Assembly (NCBI GenBank): GCA_022571885.1
Contig: JACZWZ010000002.1
Coordinates: forward strand, 1-39,149
DNA from: Acidobacteriota bacterium
GTDB lineage: Bacteria > Actinomycetota > Acidimicrobiia > Spongiisociales > UBA11373
Direction: 5' to 3'
DNA length: 39,149 nucleotides
The position numbers were made by a program, and so were the translations under genes. Under the pieces are notes generated by a model, which saw only the letters and a program-made list of their open reading frames with translations, was not told the DNA's origin and ran no database searches. This document shows, piece by piece, positions 33,313-39,149 of this stretch (position 1 is the stretch's first letter; every line of letters begins with the position of its first letter).

Positions 33313-33525
33313 TTAAGGCTGCTGGAACGGGTCGTCGAGTTGGGCCTCGAGGTCTGCCTGCCGCTGCTCTACCTGATCGGCCACGTTCTGCGCCCGTTCG
33401 ACGGCACCGAACGGACCCGGCGATACCGAGACCGAATCGTCCACGTCGGCGCCGGGAGGCGCGGTCGAGCAGGCGGCAAAGGTGGCCGCCAAGAAAACTG
33501 TCGCGATGCTCGCACGGATTCGCAT
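33313..33525 (-). CDS. Small lipoprotein
   Basis: The protein has 70 residues from ATG 33525 (a GTG precedes it directly). The signal sequence ends in lipobox FAAC (Cys19). The mature part is short and acidic, with a predicted helix at the end (VERAQNVADQVEQRQADLEAQL) that could form a coiled coil. It follows the membrane protein gene by 37 bp on the same strand, so it is probably the third gene of that operon. No family recognised. Confidence 0.7.
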   Translation of the reverse strand: MRIRASIATVFLAATFAACSTAPPGADVDDSVSVSPGPFGAVERAQNVADQVEQRQADLEAQLDDPFQQP

Positions 33526-33562
33526 CACTTCTCATCGGCCGATCGACCCGACAACCTGAACC

Positions 33563-34423
33563 TCAAAGTTCGACAATTAGAGACAGCGGCCACCTATTAC
33601 CGACATCGTCGGCCACCGTCAGGACGATCCGCCAACCCTCCGCCAACTGCGCGGCCGACACGATCCTGGGCTCCGACCCCCACACCGAGGCTCGGGCGGC
33701 CGCGATATCGACCACGCCCTGAGGTGGATCACCACTCGCCTCCGGCCACGGAGCGGGCTCCGGACCCACCGGAAGCGCGATGGGCCGGGGGAGATCAACA
33801 ACCGAAGCACCATCCGCCCCCACGTCGATCGCCACCTCGACCGCTCGTACCGGCAACCGGATGAAAGCGCCGTCGGGCGGCGCTGCGAGCGTCCGGAAGA
33901 CCACTCCGACGAGGTAGGCACCGTCTCCAGTCTCGGCGATCCGGAACGTACGAGCCCACTCGACGTACGAAATTCCGCCTCGGCCGTCCTGCGGCATGTC
34001 GGGTAGGTTGGCGGCTCCGGGTAACGCGGCCCGAACATCGGCGGATCCCGTGGGCTCATAGTCGGCCGTAAAGAAATCGGTTACGAACCACTCGGCCCGA
34101 ACGATTGCCGCCCGCTCTCCCGGATCCGGCGGATCGGCCATCAGGTCGGCCTCACTGTAAAGAGGGAAGGTCGACATCGTCGCAGTCGGTACCGCCGCGC
34201 TCCCATCAACCGGCGGAGCCACGTCGGCGGTCACCGGAATCCCCGGAGCGATCACCACCGGTGGTGAAGGGGACCACCACGCTCGAGCGATCACCGCCCC
34301 CAGCACCACTGCTCCCAAGAGACCGGCCACCAGATAGGCAATCCTGCGGATGTCCTGGCTCGGCTCCACGTCGTCGAGCAATTCGCTCCACGGGACCGAT
34401 TCGACCGTTTCATCCTGATCCAT
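33563..34423 (-). CDS. Single-pass membrane protein of unknown function
   Basis: The protein has 286 residues: a cytosolic acidic N-terminus (1-25), one transmembrane helix (about 27-48), a Pro-rich linker and an external domain of about 200 residues. The topology and the outer fold pattern recall conjugation protein TcpC, but no conjugation genes are present, so I do not assign it. The ATG follows directly on the stop of the upstream gene without a gap, implying coupled translation. Confidence 0.75.
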   Translation of the reverse strand: MDQDETVESVPWSELLDDVEPSQDIRRIAYLVAGLLGAVVLGAVIARAWWSPSPPVVIAPGIPVTADVAPPVDGSAAVPTATMSTFPLYSEADLMADPPDPGERAAIVRAEWFVTDFFTADYEPTGSADVRAALPGAANLPDMPQDGRGGISYVEWARTFRIAETGDGAYLVGVVFRTLAAPPDGAFIRLPVRAVEVAIDVGADGASVVDLPRPIALPVGPEPAPWPEASGDPPQGVVDIAAARASVWGSEPRIVSAAQLAEGWRIVLTVADDVGNRWPLSLIVEL

Positions 34424-34633
34424 TCAGCGCTCCCATCTTTCGGCGATGTGCCTCCGCGGGAGCGGCGTCAGGGTCTCGATTTGCGACTGCCACTGCACCC
34501 GATCAAACAGAAGCGCCAACCTGATCGATGTGGGATAAAAAGTGGCGCCCGCAGGCAACGCGGCCGCCGCCACCAAGACGAGCGACAGGAGCAAGACCTG
34601 CAAGAGACGACCGAACCGTCCGGCGAAAAGCAC
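34424..34633 (-). CDS. Small membrane/secreted protein
   Basis: The protein has 69 residues from GTG 34633. One hydrophobic segment (about 10-30) ends in LPAGA, which could be a signal peptide or anchor, followed by about 40 residues of basic sequence. A TACCTT -10 box lies 6 nt before the GTG, which supports the start. It heads an apparent three-gene operon with the membrane protein and the small lipoprotein. Function unknown. Confidence 0.6.
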   Translation of the reverse strand: MLFAGRFGRLLQVLLLSLVLVAAAALPAGATFYPTSIRLALLFDRVQWQSQIETLTPLPRRHIAERWER

Positions 34634-34639
34634 AAACTC

Positions 34640-34645
34640 AAGGTA
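34640..34645 (-). promoter_or_regulatory. Leaderless-type -10 box TACCTT
   Basis: TANNNT on the minus strand ends 6 nt before the GTG at 34633 and would start the three-gene envelope operon. Confidence 0.45.
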
Positions 34646-34734
34646 CGACGGCGGTCCCGCCGTTCCTAGGGGGTTGGAGGAAATGGGCTGGAGTCAGGGT
34701 TGGGAAACTCAGATCGGCTCGATCCCCGATACCC

Positions 34735-34830
34735 AACTCCTTCTCCTCCAACAGGCTCACGACCAGCGCCGGGCGCAGCTTGGTTGGCCGACCATATCGA
34801 CCCCGGCCACATGATCTCACCGCGGTCGGC
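34735..34830 (-). pseudogene. Decayed duplicate of the DUF1015 gene 3' end
   Basis: This stretch aligns to 34896-34985, the last 30 codons of the neighbouring DUF1015 gene, at an offset of 149 bp. One reading frame gives ADRGEIMWPGSIWSANQ, matching ADRGEIMPPKSTWFAPK. After a one-base insertion the match continues in another frame as KLRPALVVSLLEE, matching KLRSGLVVRLLDD. The stop codon is lost. It is a non-functional tail duplicate. Confidence 0.85.
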
Positions 34831-34843
34831 AATGGGCCGCTTC

Positions 34844-34873
34844 CTCGAGAGATCTGACATCTGATATCTCGAG
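34844..34873. repeat. Short heptad-repeat hairpin (34.85 kb copy)
   Basis: Units GATCTGA, CATCTGA, TATCTCG (34851-34871) are flanked by CTCGAG at 34844-34849 and 34868-34873, so the element is nearly palindromic. It lies between the DUF1015 stop and its decayed duplicate, possibly where the duplication broke. Confidence 0.6.
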
Positions 34874-34888
34874 TACCGCCACACGTGC

Positions 34889-36151
34889 CTAATCGTCCAA
34901 CAACCTCACGACCAACCCCGAGCGCAGCTTGGGGGCGAACCATGTCGACTTAGGCGGCATGATCTCGCCGCGGTCGGCAACGGTCAGCATATCGGCGACA
35001 TCCATCGCAGCAACCGCGAAGGCGACTTCAAACTCCGACTCACACAGATGCTCCAGGGCGCCGATCCCCTGAGTGCCCGGGACGAATTCGATTCGGGGGT
35101 CGGTGCGGACATCGACCACACCCAACAGCGGCTCCAGCAGGTGATCGTGCAACACCGAGACATCGAGACCGGCGACGCCGGCAGCGTTGCGCAGGTGCCC
35201 CGGGATGGTGATCCGATGCCACCGTCCGTCCAGATACATGGAGAACTCGCCGGTGGCGGTCGGCGTTGGATCCTCATCGTCGGCGATCTCGACCACGGCA
35301 AAGGTCTCGGCAATCCGGGCGATCAGCTCCACGGTCGACAGGCCCCCGAGATCGGTCAGACAGCGGTCATATGAATGACCCATCAGCTGGTCGGCCGGGA
35401 ACAGCACCGACGTCAGATGCTCGTACGGTTCGGGCCCTGGAGTAGAGCCTCCGCGTCGCCTCGCGGCGTAGCGGGACGCCGCCGCCGCTCGATGATGGCC
35501 ATCGGCGATGTAGACCGTATCCAACTCCGCCAACACCGCCTCGATGGCAGCCACCTCGTCGCCGGAATCCACAACCCAGAACGCTATCCGTAGCTCGGAG
35601 TCGGCCTGGATGTCGATCAGCGGCTCCCGGGCCACCACCCGGGCCACCACCTCGTCGATCCGGGCCAGCTTGCGATGGATCAGGAAGACGGGCAAGAAGC
35701 TCGCTTGGACGCTGTCCATGTATTCGACAAGCCGATCCTCCTGCCCGCGCCTGGTCGACTCATGCACCTTGACCAACCCGCGGTCGTAGGCGGCGAGCGC
35801 CAGATCGGCGACGATGCCCACCTGGGTGTGTCCACCCGATTCGAGGCGGCATACAAAGAACACCGGGGGCTCGTAGTAGTCGAAGATCTCGCCATCCAGC
35901 AGTCGTCGGAGCCGTTCGGCGGTCTCGATCAGCATTACCCGCCGGTCCCCCGGGCTCTGCTCCGGATGATCGATCTCCGAGCGCACCACGTTCAGGAAAC
36001 TGAGAGGGTTCCCGGCGACGATCTGATGGGTCTGCTCGATCGTAAGGTTGTCGTACTGCGGCGCCACCACCTGCTGTGCCAGATCCGGCCGCGGCAGATA
36101 GGCGCCGAAGGGCCGGAACAACGATGACGTGGCGTCAGAACCCGGCGTCAC
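34889..36151 (-). CDS. DUF1015 family protein of the serine operon
   Basis: The protein has 420 residues from GTG 36151, which overlaps the serC stop as GTGA; the frame continues upstream inside serC in a shadow frame, which I discard. The family pattern is clear: LFRPFGAYLPRPDLAQQVVAPQYD, SFLNVVRSEID, then KVHESTRRGQEDR, then YIADGHHRAAAASRYA (Asp217-Gly-His-His-Arg221). The DGHHR-x-A segment resembles the phosphate-binding motif of the ParB/SerK/sulfiredoxin fold. The operon position with serA and serC suggests a step in serine metabolism, perhaps on phosphoserine; no serB is seen. That function is inference. Confidence 0.93.
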   Translation of the reverse strand: MTPGSDATSSLFRPFGAYLPRPDLAQQVVAPQYDNLTIEQTHQIVAGNPLSFLNVVRSEIDHPEQSPGDRRVMLIETAERLRRLLDGEIFDYYEPPVFFVCRLESGGHTQVGIVADLALAAYDRGLVKVHESTRRGQEDRLVEYMDSVQASFLPVFLIHRKLARIDEVVARVVAREPLIDIQADSELRIAFWVVDSGDEVAAIEAVLAELDTVYIADGHHRAAAASRYAARRRGGSTPGPEPYEHLTSVLFPADQLMGHSYDRCLTDLGGLSTVELIARIAETFAVVEIADDEDPTPTATGEFSMYLDGRWHRITIPGHLRNAAGVAGLDVSVLHDHLLEPLLGVVDVRTDPRIEFVPGTQGIGALEHLCESEFEVAFAVAAMDVADMLTVADRGEIMPPKSTWFAPKLRSGLVVRLLDD

Positions 36152-37233
36152 CCTCGATCGGCCTTGAACCGAGCCATGAATCGGACCAAGGCCTCCACGC
36201 CGTCCAGTGGCATCGCATTGTAGAGCGAGGCCCGACAACCGCCGACACTGCGATGCCCCTTCAGCCCCACGAGTCCGGCATCTGTTGCCGCAGCGATGAA
36301 CTCTGCTTCTAGGTCCTCGGTGGGGAGATGAAAAACGACATTCATCAGCGACCGGCTCTCGGGTTCGACCGGGCTCCGGTAGAAGTCGTCGCTGGCAGCG
36401 ATGGCGCCGTAGAGCACTTCCGACTTGGTGTGAGCCGCTGCTTCCATCGCGGCCACACCGCCCCGGGCGACCACCCACTTCAGGACCTTGCCGACCATCC
36501 AAATCGAAAACACCGGCGGCGTGTTGTAGAGAGAATCTTCGTCGGCATGAACGTCATAACGGAGGTAAGCCCCCAGATCACGATTGGTCGTCTCGAGCAC
36601 CGACCTCTGGACGAACACGATGGTGACCCCGGGAGGTCCCAGGTTCTTCTGGGCGCCGCCGTAGACGAGATCGAAAAGATTCCACGGGATCGATCGCGAC
36701 ATGAAGTCCGAGGACATGTCCGCCACCAGCGGGACCCCGACATCCGGCCAGGCAAACATCTGGATGCCGCCGATGGTCTCATTGGAGGTGACGTGCAGGT
36801 AACGACTGCCCGGCTGCAGCTGCAGGTCCTCGGACCGCGGCATGCGACGAAAGCCCTCGGCAGCGCCGTCCCACGCCTTGTAAGCCTTCCCATAGATCCG
36901 AGCGTCTGAGAATGCCTTCTTGGCCCACGACCCGGAAATCACGTACCCAGCCGGTTGGCCGTCTCCGAGCAGGTTCATCGGCACCATCGAGAACTGAAGC
37001 GTTGCTCCGCCTTGGATGAACAGCACCTCGAAATCGTCGGGGGTGTCGAAGACCTCACGTGCCAGAGACGTGGTCTCGGTATGCACTTCCGTGTAATAGG
37101 GGCCGCGGTGACTCATCTCGATCAACGACATCCCGGTGCCCCGGTAGTCCACCAGTTGGTCGCGGGCCTCTTCCATCACACTCGCCGGGAGAGTCGAAGG
37201 ACCCGCCGAGAAATTGGCAATGTGCCCGATCAC
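36148..37233 (-). CDS. serC: Phosphoserine aminotransferase
   Basis: The protein has 361 residues, the normal length. It is a class V aminotransferase making phosphoserine from 3-phosphohydroxypyruvate and glutamate. The PLP lysine is Lys196 (GGAQKNLGPPGV), with Asp172 and the N-terminal NFSAGPSTLP and MSHRGP phosphate-binding segments. The GTG at 37233 overlaps the serA stop as GTGA and has GAGGAGG upstream. It is the second gene of serA-serC-DUF1015. Confidence 0.96.
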   Translation of the reverse strand: MIGHIANFSAGPSTLPASVMEEARDQLVDYRGTGMSLIEMSHRGPYYTEVHTETTSLAREVFDTPDDFEVLFIQGGATLQFSMVPMNLLGDGQPAGYVISGSWAKKAFSDARIYGKAYKAWDGAAEGFRRMPRSEDLQLQPGSRYLHVTSNETIGGIQMFAWPDVGVPLVADMSSDFMSRSIPWNLFDLVYGGAQKNLGPPGVTIVFVQRSVLETTNRDLGAYLRYDVHADEDSLYNTPPVFSIWMVGKVLKWVVARGGVAAMEAAAHTKSEVLYGAIAASDDFYRSPVEPESRSLMNVVFHLPTEDLEAEFIAAATDAGLVGLKGHRSVGGCRASLYNAMPLDGVEALVRFMARFKADRG

Positions 37234-38231
37234 CGCGCCTCCTCAACCGAGATGTCGTGCGATCGCACCAAGTCCAGGTTGACCGGATTGCGGATCTCGC
37301 CGGATTCAAAGGCGGAGATCATCTCCACGATCTCGTCGGCGATGGCATGCTGCGCCTGCACGGTGGAGGCACCGATGTGGTGGGTCCCGTACACGTTGGG
37401 ATGCTGGGCCAGCGCCGAGATGAACTCGCCGCTGCCGGAGCCGGGTTCGTTGGGATACACGTCGAGACCGGCTCGAATACCGCCGTCCAGTGCCGCCAAC
37501 AACGCCCCCTCATCGACCAGATCACCCCGCGAGGTGTTGAGGATCACGGCACCGGGTCGGAGGTGACTCAGCAACTCGGCACCGATCATGCCCTTGGTCG
37601 TCGGATCGGCCGGAACGTGGAACGACATCACATCAACCGCGGCCGCCAGTTCGGGCAGGCCGGGCAGGTAGGCGGCGCCGATGGCATCCAAGCGACGCAC
37701 CGTATCGGGTGACCGCTCGCTGCTGGCAAGGACGTGAACCAGCATTCCGAATGCATGGGCCCGCTCGGCAAGGGCAAGGCCAATCGCACCGATGCCGACG
37801 ACGCCCACCGGCCGTCCGAACAATCCTTGGGCCTGCTGATACCGCGACTTGTCCCACTTGCCGGCCCGCAGATCCGTCACGTTGTCCGGGATATTGCGAT
37901 CGATGGCCAACAAGAGGCCGAACGCCAGCTCGGCGACCGCAACCGCGTTCCTCCCCGGAACGTTGCAGACGTACACTCCCCCCTCACCCGCAGCCCGAAC
38001 GTCAATCGTGTTGTATCCGGCCCCGGCTCTGATCACCAGGCGCAACGCATCTGCGGCGTCGAAGGTGTCCTTGTCCACCTCGGTGCTGCGTACCACCAGC
38101 ACGTCGTACCCCGGCACCGCTGCCGCCAGGTCGGAGCGCGACAGATCCGGACGCAGCTCACATTCGTGACCGCGCCCCTCCATCTCGGCCAAATGCTTGG
38201 CCGGAAACTCGTCGGCGAAGAGGATCCGCAT
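37230..38231 (-). CDS. serA: D-3-phosphoglycerate dehydrogenase (short form)
   Basis: The protein has 333 residues with a Rossmann VGVVGIGAIG and the catalytic Arg (NTSRGDL), Glu (VYPNEP) and His (GTHHIGAS) segments of the D-2-hydroxyacid dehydrogenase family. It lacks the C-terminal ACT or ASB regulatory domain that actinobacterial SerA usually has, so serine feedback through that domain is absent. As the first gene of serA-serC-DUF1015 it is very likely phosphoglycerate dehydrogenase. GGAG lies 7 nt before the ATG. Confidence 0.93.
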   Translation of the reverse strand: MRILFADEFPAKHLAEMEGRGHECELRPDLSRSDLAAAVPGYDVLVVRSTEVDKDTFDAADALRLVIRAGAGYNTIDVRAAGEGGVYVCNVPGRNAVAVAELAFGLLLAIDRNIPDNVTDLRAGKWDKSRYQQAQGLFGRPVGVVGIGAIGLALAERAHAFGMLVHVLASSERSPDTVRRLDAIGAAYLPGLPELAAAVDVMSFHVPADPTTKGMIGAELLSHLRPGAVILNTSRGDLVDEGALLAALDGGIRAGLDVYPNEPGSGSGEFISALAQHPNVYGTHHIGASTVQAQHAIADEIVEMISAFESGEIRNPVNLDLVRSHDISVEEAR

Positions 38232-38262
38232 GCACGCTCCAGGGGGGCACGGCGAGGATACC

Positions 38263-38408
38263 CTGCGGCCTGCGGCCTGCGGCTAGCAGTAGCCAGTAGA
38301 ACAGCCGACGGGTTCCGCCCTGGCTACTCGACGGGGCACACCCGATGAAGAGAGCCGGCGGGTCGCCTGACTCACCAGCGGCACAGTGCGGTACTGGCTA
38401 CTCGACGA
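38263..38408. repeat. Heptad-repeat inverted element (38.3 kb copy)
   Basis: Six 7-bp steps run from 38263 to 38304 (CTGCGGC three times, then TAGCAGT, AGCCAGT, AGAACAG). AGTAGCCAGTA (38288-38298) pairs perfectly with TACTGGCTACT (38392-38402). TGGCTACTCGACG occurs twice (38321-38333 and 38395-38407), sharing the ACTCGACG tail with the 12.4 and 14.4 kb copies. It fills the gap between folE and serA. Confidence 0.75.
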
Positions 38409-38468
38409 CGCTCGGATGCGGCACGATCAGGCGATTCACAAACCTCTGACCCCGACCCGGTGAAAGCC

Positions 38469-39104
38469 TCAGTCCTTGATCAACTCCATGAACTCGGCGC
38501 GAGTGCTGTGATTCGTCTTGAAGCCGCCTCGCATCGCCGAGGTGACCATCGACGAGCCCTGCTTCTGCACTCCGCGCATCATCATGCAGAAGTGGCTGCC
38601 TTCCATCACGACCGCCACTCCGTGCGGATCGAGTACCTGTTCAATGGCATCGGCCACCTGATTGGTGAGACGCTCCTGAACCTGAAGCCGTCGGGCAAAG
38701 AGATCGACGATGCGGGCTATCTTGCTCAGTCCGATGAGCCGCTTGTTCGGCAGGTATGCGATGTGCGCCTTCCCGAAGAAGGGGAGCATGTGGTGCTCGC
38801 ACAACGAGTAGAACTCGACATCCTTGATGATCACCATCTCGTCAGCGTCCGTTTCGAAAATCGCATTGTTGACAGCTTCATCGAGAGAAGTGGTGTACCC
38901 GCTGGTGAGGAAGTCCATCGCCTTGGCGACCCGCAGCGGCGTTTTCACCAAGCCCTCCCGCTGGGGGTCTTCTCCAATTGCGAGCAGCATCTGCTTGACG
39001 TTGGCCTCCACCTCGGCGTCGTAGACCTCACCGTTGTCGGCCTCCATGCTCGCCTCCGCGGCATAGCGGCGGGTGTAGTCCATCGGGGCGAGTTGGTCAC
39101 TCAT
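38469..39104 (-). CDS. folE: GTP cyclohydrolase I
   Basis: The protein has 211 residues from ATG 39104. Zinc ligands Cys102, His105 and Cys173 are in [19 protein letters not shown] and [10 protein letters not shown], the two signatures of type IA FolE; the GTP-binding [10 protein letters not shown] and QVQERLT segments are intact. It makes dihydroneopterin triphosphate for folate. The frame runs on to the window edge through a TTG, but the ATG fits the family better. AGGGA lies about 11 nt upstream. Other folate genes would lie beyond the window. Confidence 0.96.
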   Translation of the reverse strand: MSDQLAPMDYTRRYAAEASMEADNGEVYDAEVEANVKQMLLAIGEDPQREGLVKTPLRVAKAMDFLTSGYTTSLDEAVNNAIFETDADEMVIIKDVEFYSLCEHHMLPFFGKAHIAYLPNKRLIGLSKIARIVDLFARRLQVQERLTNQVADAIEQVLDPHGVAVVMEGSHFCMMMRGVQKQGSSMVTSAMRGGFKTNHSTRAEFMELIKD

Positions 39105-39149
39105 ACGTCTGAGTCCCTGCTGATCGATCGAGGCGGCAAGGTCTCTCAA

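Noticed and set aside
33563-34423. Possible conjugation protein TcpC
   Set aside because: The topology is similar, but no relaxase, coupling protein or VirB4-like gene is near, and I cannot confirm the fold by eye.

Overview
The window is a 39 kb piece of a high-GC chromosome. Several traits point to a Gram-positive actinobacterium, most likely a member or relative of the Acidimicrobiia. They are: lipoproteins with a Cys-Gly-Asp-Asp start followed by Thr-rich linkers, many genes apparently read from leaderless mRNAs with a TANNNT -10 box directly before the start codon, frequent GTG starts with GTGA stop/start overlaps, and a RskA-type anti-sigma factor. The taxonomic call is inference. There is no phage, transposase, integrase or CRISPR array.

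Layout. 1-205: tRNA-Asp and tRNA-Phe. 306-7817: surface genes, namely a membrane protein, a cupredoxin lipoprotein, two paralogous secreted M23 peptidases with three peptidoglycan-binding repeats each, a DUF5658 membrane protein, a squalene/phytoene-synthase-like enzyme lying between the peptidases, an SH3-like membrane protein and a lipoprotein. 7979-9080: DUF1992 and an unknown protein. 9185-12306: a branched-chain amino acid catabolism pair (leucine/valine dehydrogenase and a fused 2-oxoacid dehydrogenase E1 alpha-beta). 12611-14322: lipoprotein, ECF sigma factor and zinc anti-sigma factor. 14571-18779: GNAT, a hypothetical protein, VOC, EamA transporter, a lipoprotein and a LiaF-like protein. 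19002-24130: glycolate oxidase glcD-glcE-glcF behind an MFS transporter, all on the minus strand. 24344-28357: a 1269-residue SARP/ATPase/TPR/DeoR-HTH regulator followed by a 32-codon gene for a secreted peptide. 28513-32024: hydantoinase/oxoprolinase hyuA-hyuB. 32229-34633: a free-standing Nfu N-domain protein, a methyltransferase-like protein and a small envelope operon. 34889-38231: serA-serC-DUF1015. 38469-39104: folE.

The most interesting locus is 24344-28357. A STAND-like regulator with a long TPR array is followed, 105 bp later on the same strand, by an unlisted 32-codon ORF. That ORF has a strong ribosome binding site, a textbook signal peptide ending in Ala-Leu-Ala, and only seven residues after the predicted cleavage site (IWRPGHS). 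The arrangement resembles the TPR-receptor/peptide-pheromone pairs of Firmicutes but uses a SARP-class receptor. Function is inferred, not shown.

A second theme is a family of intergenic elements built from degenerate 7-bp tandem repeats (at 7.9, 12.3, 14.4, 34.85 and 38.3 kb). The heptad word differs between loci, yet most loci carry complementary arms. Three of the loci share an ACTCGACG tail, and two of them (12.36-12.51 and 14.37-14.52 kb) are clearly homologous over about 145 bp. Other structures include a 61-nt double-stem hairpin ending 5 nt before the sigma-factor start, a decayed copy of the DUF1015 3' end next to the intact gene, and an upstream box kept at exactly the same distance (32 nt) before both peptidase genes.
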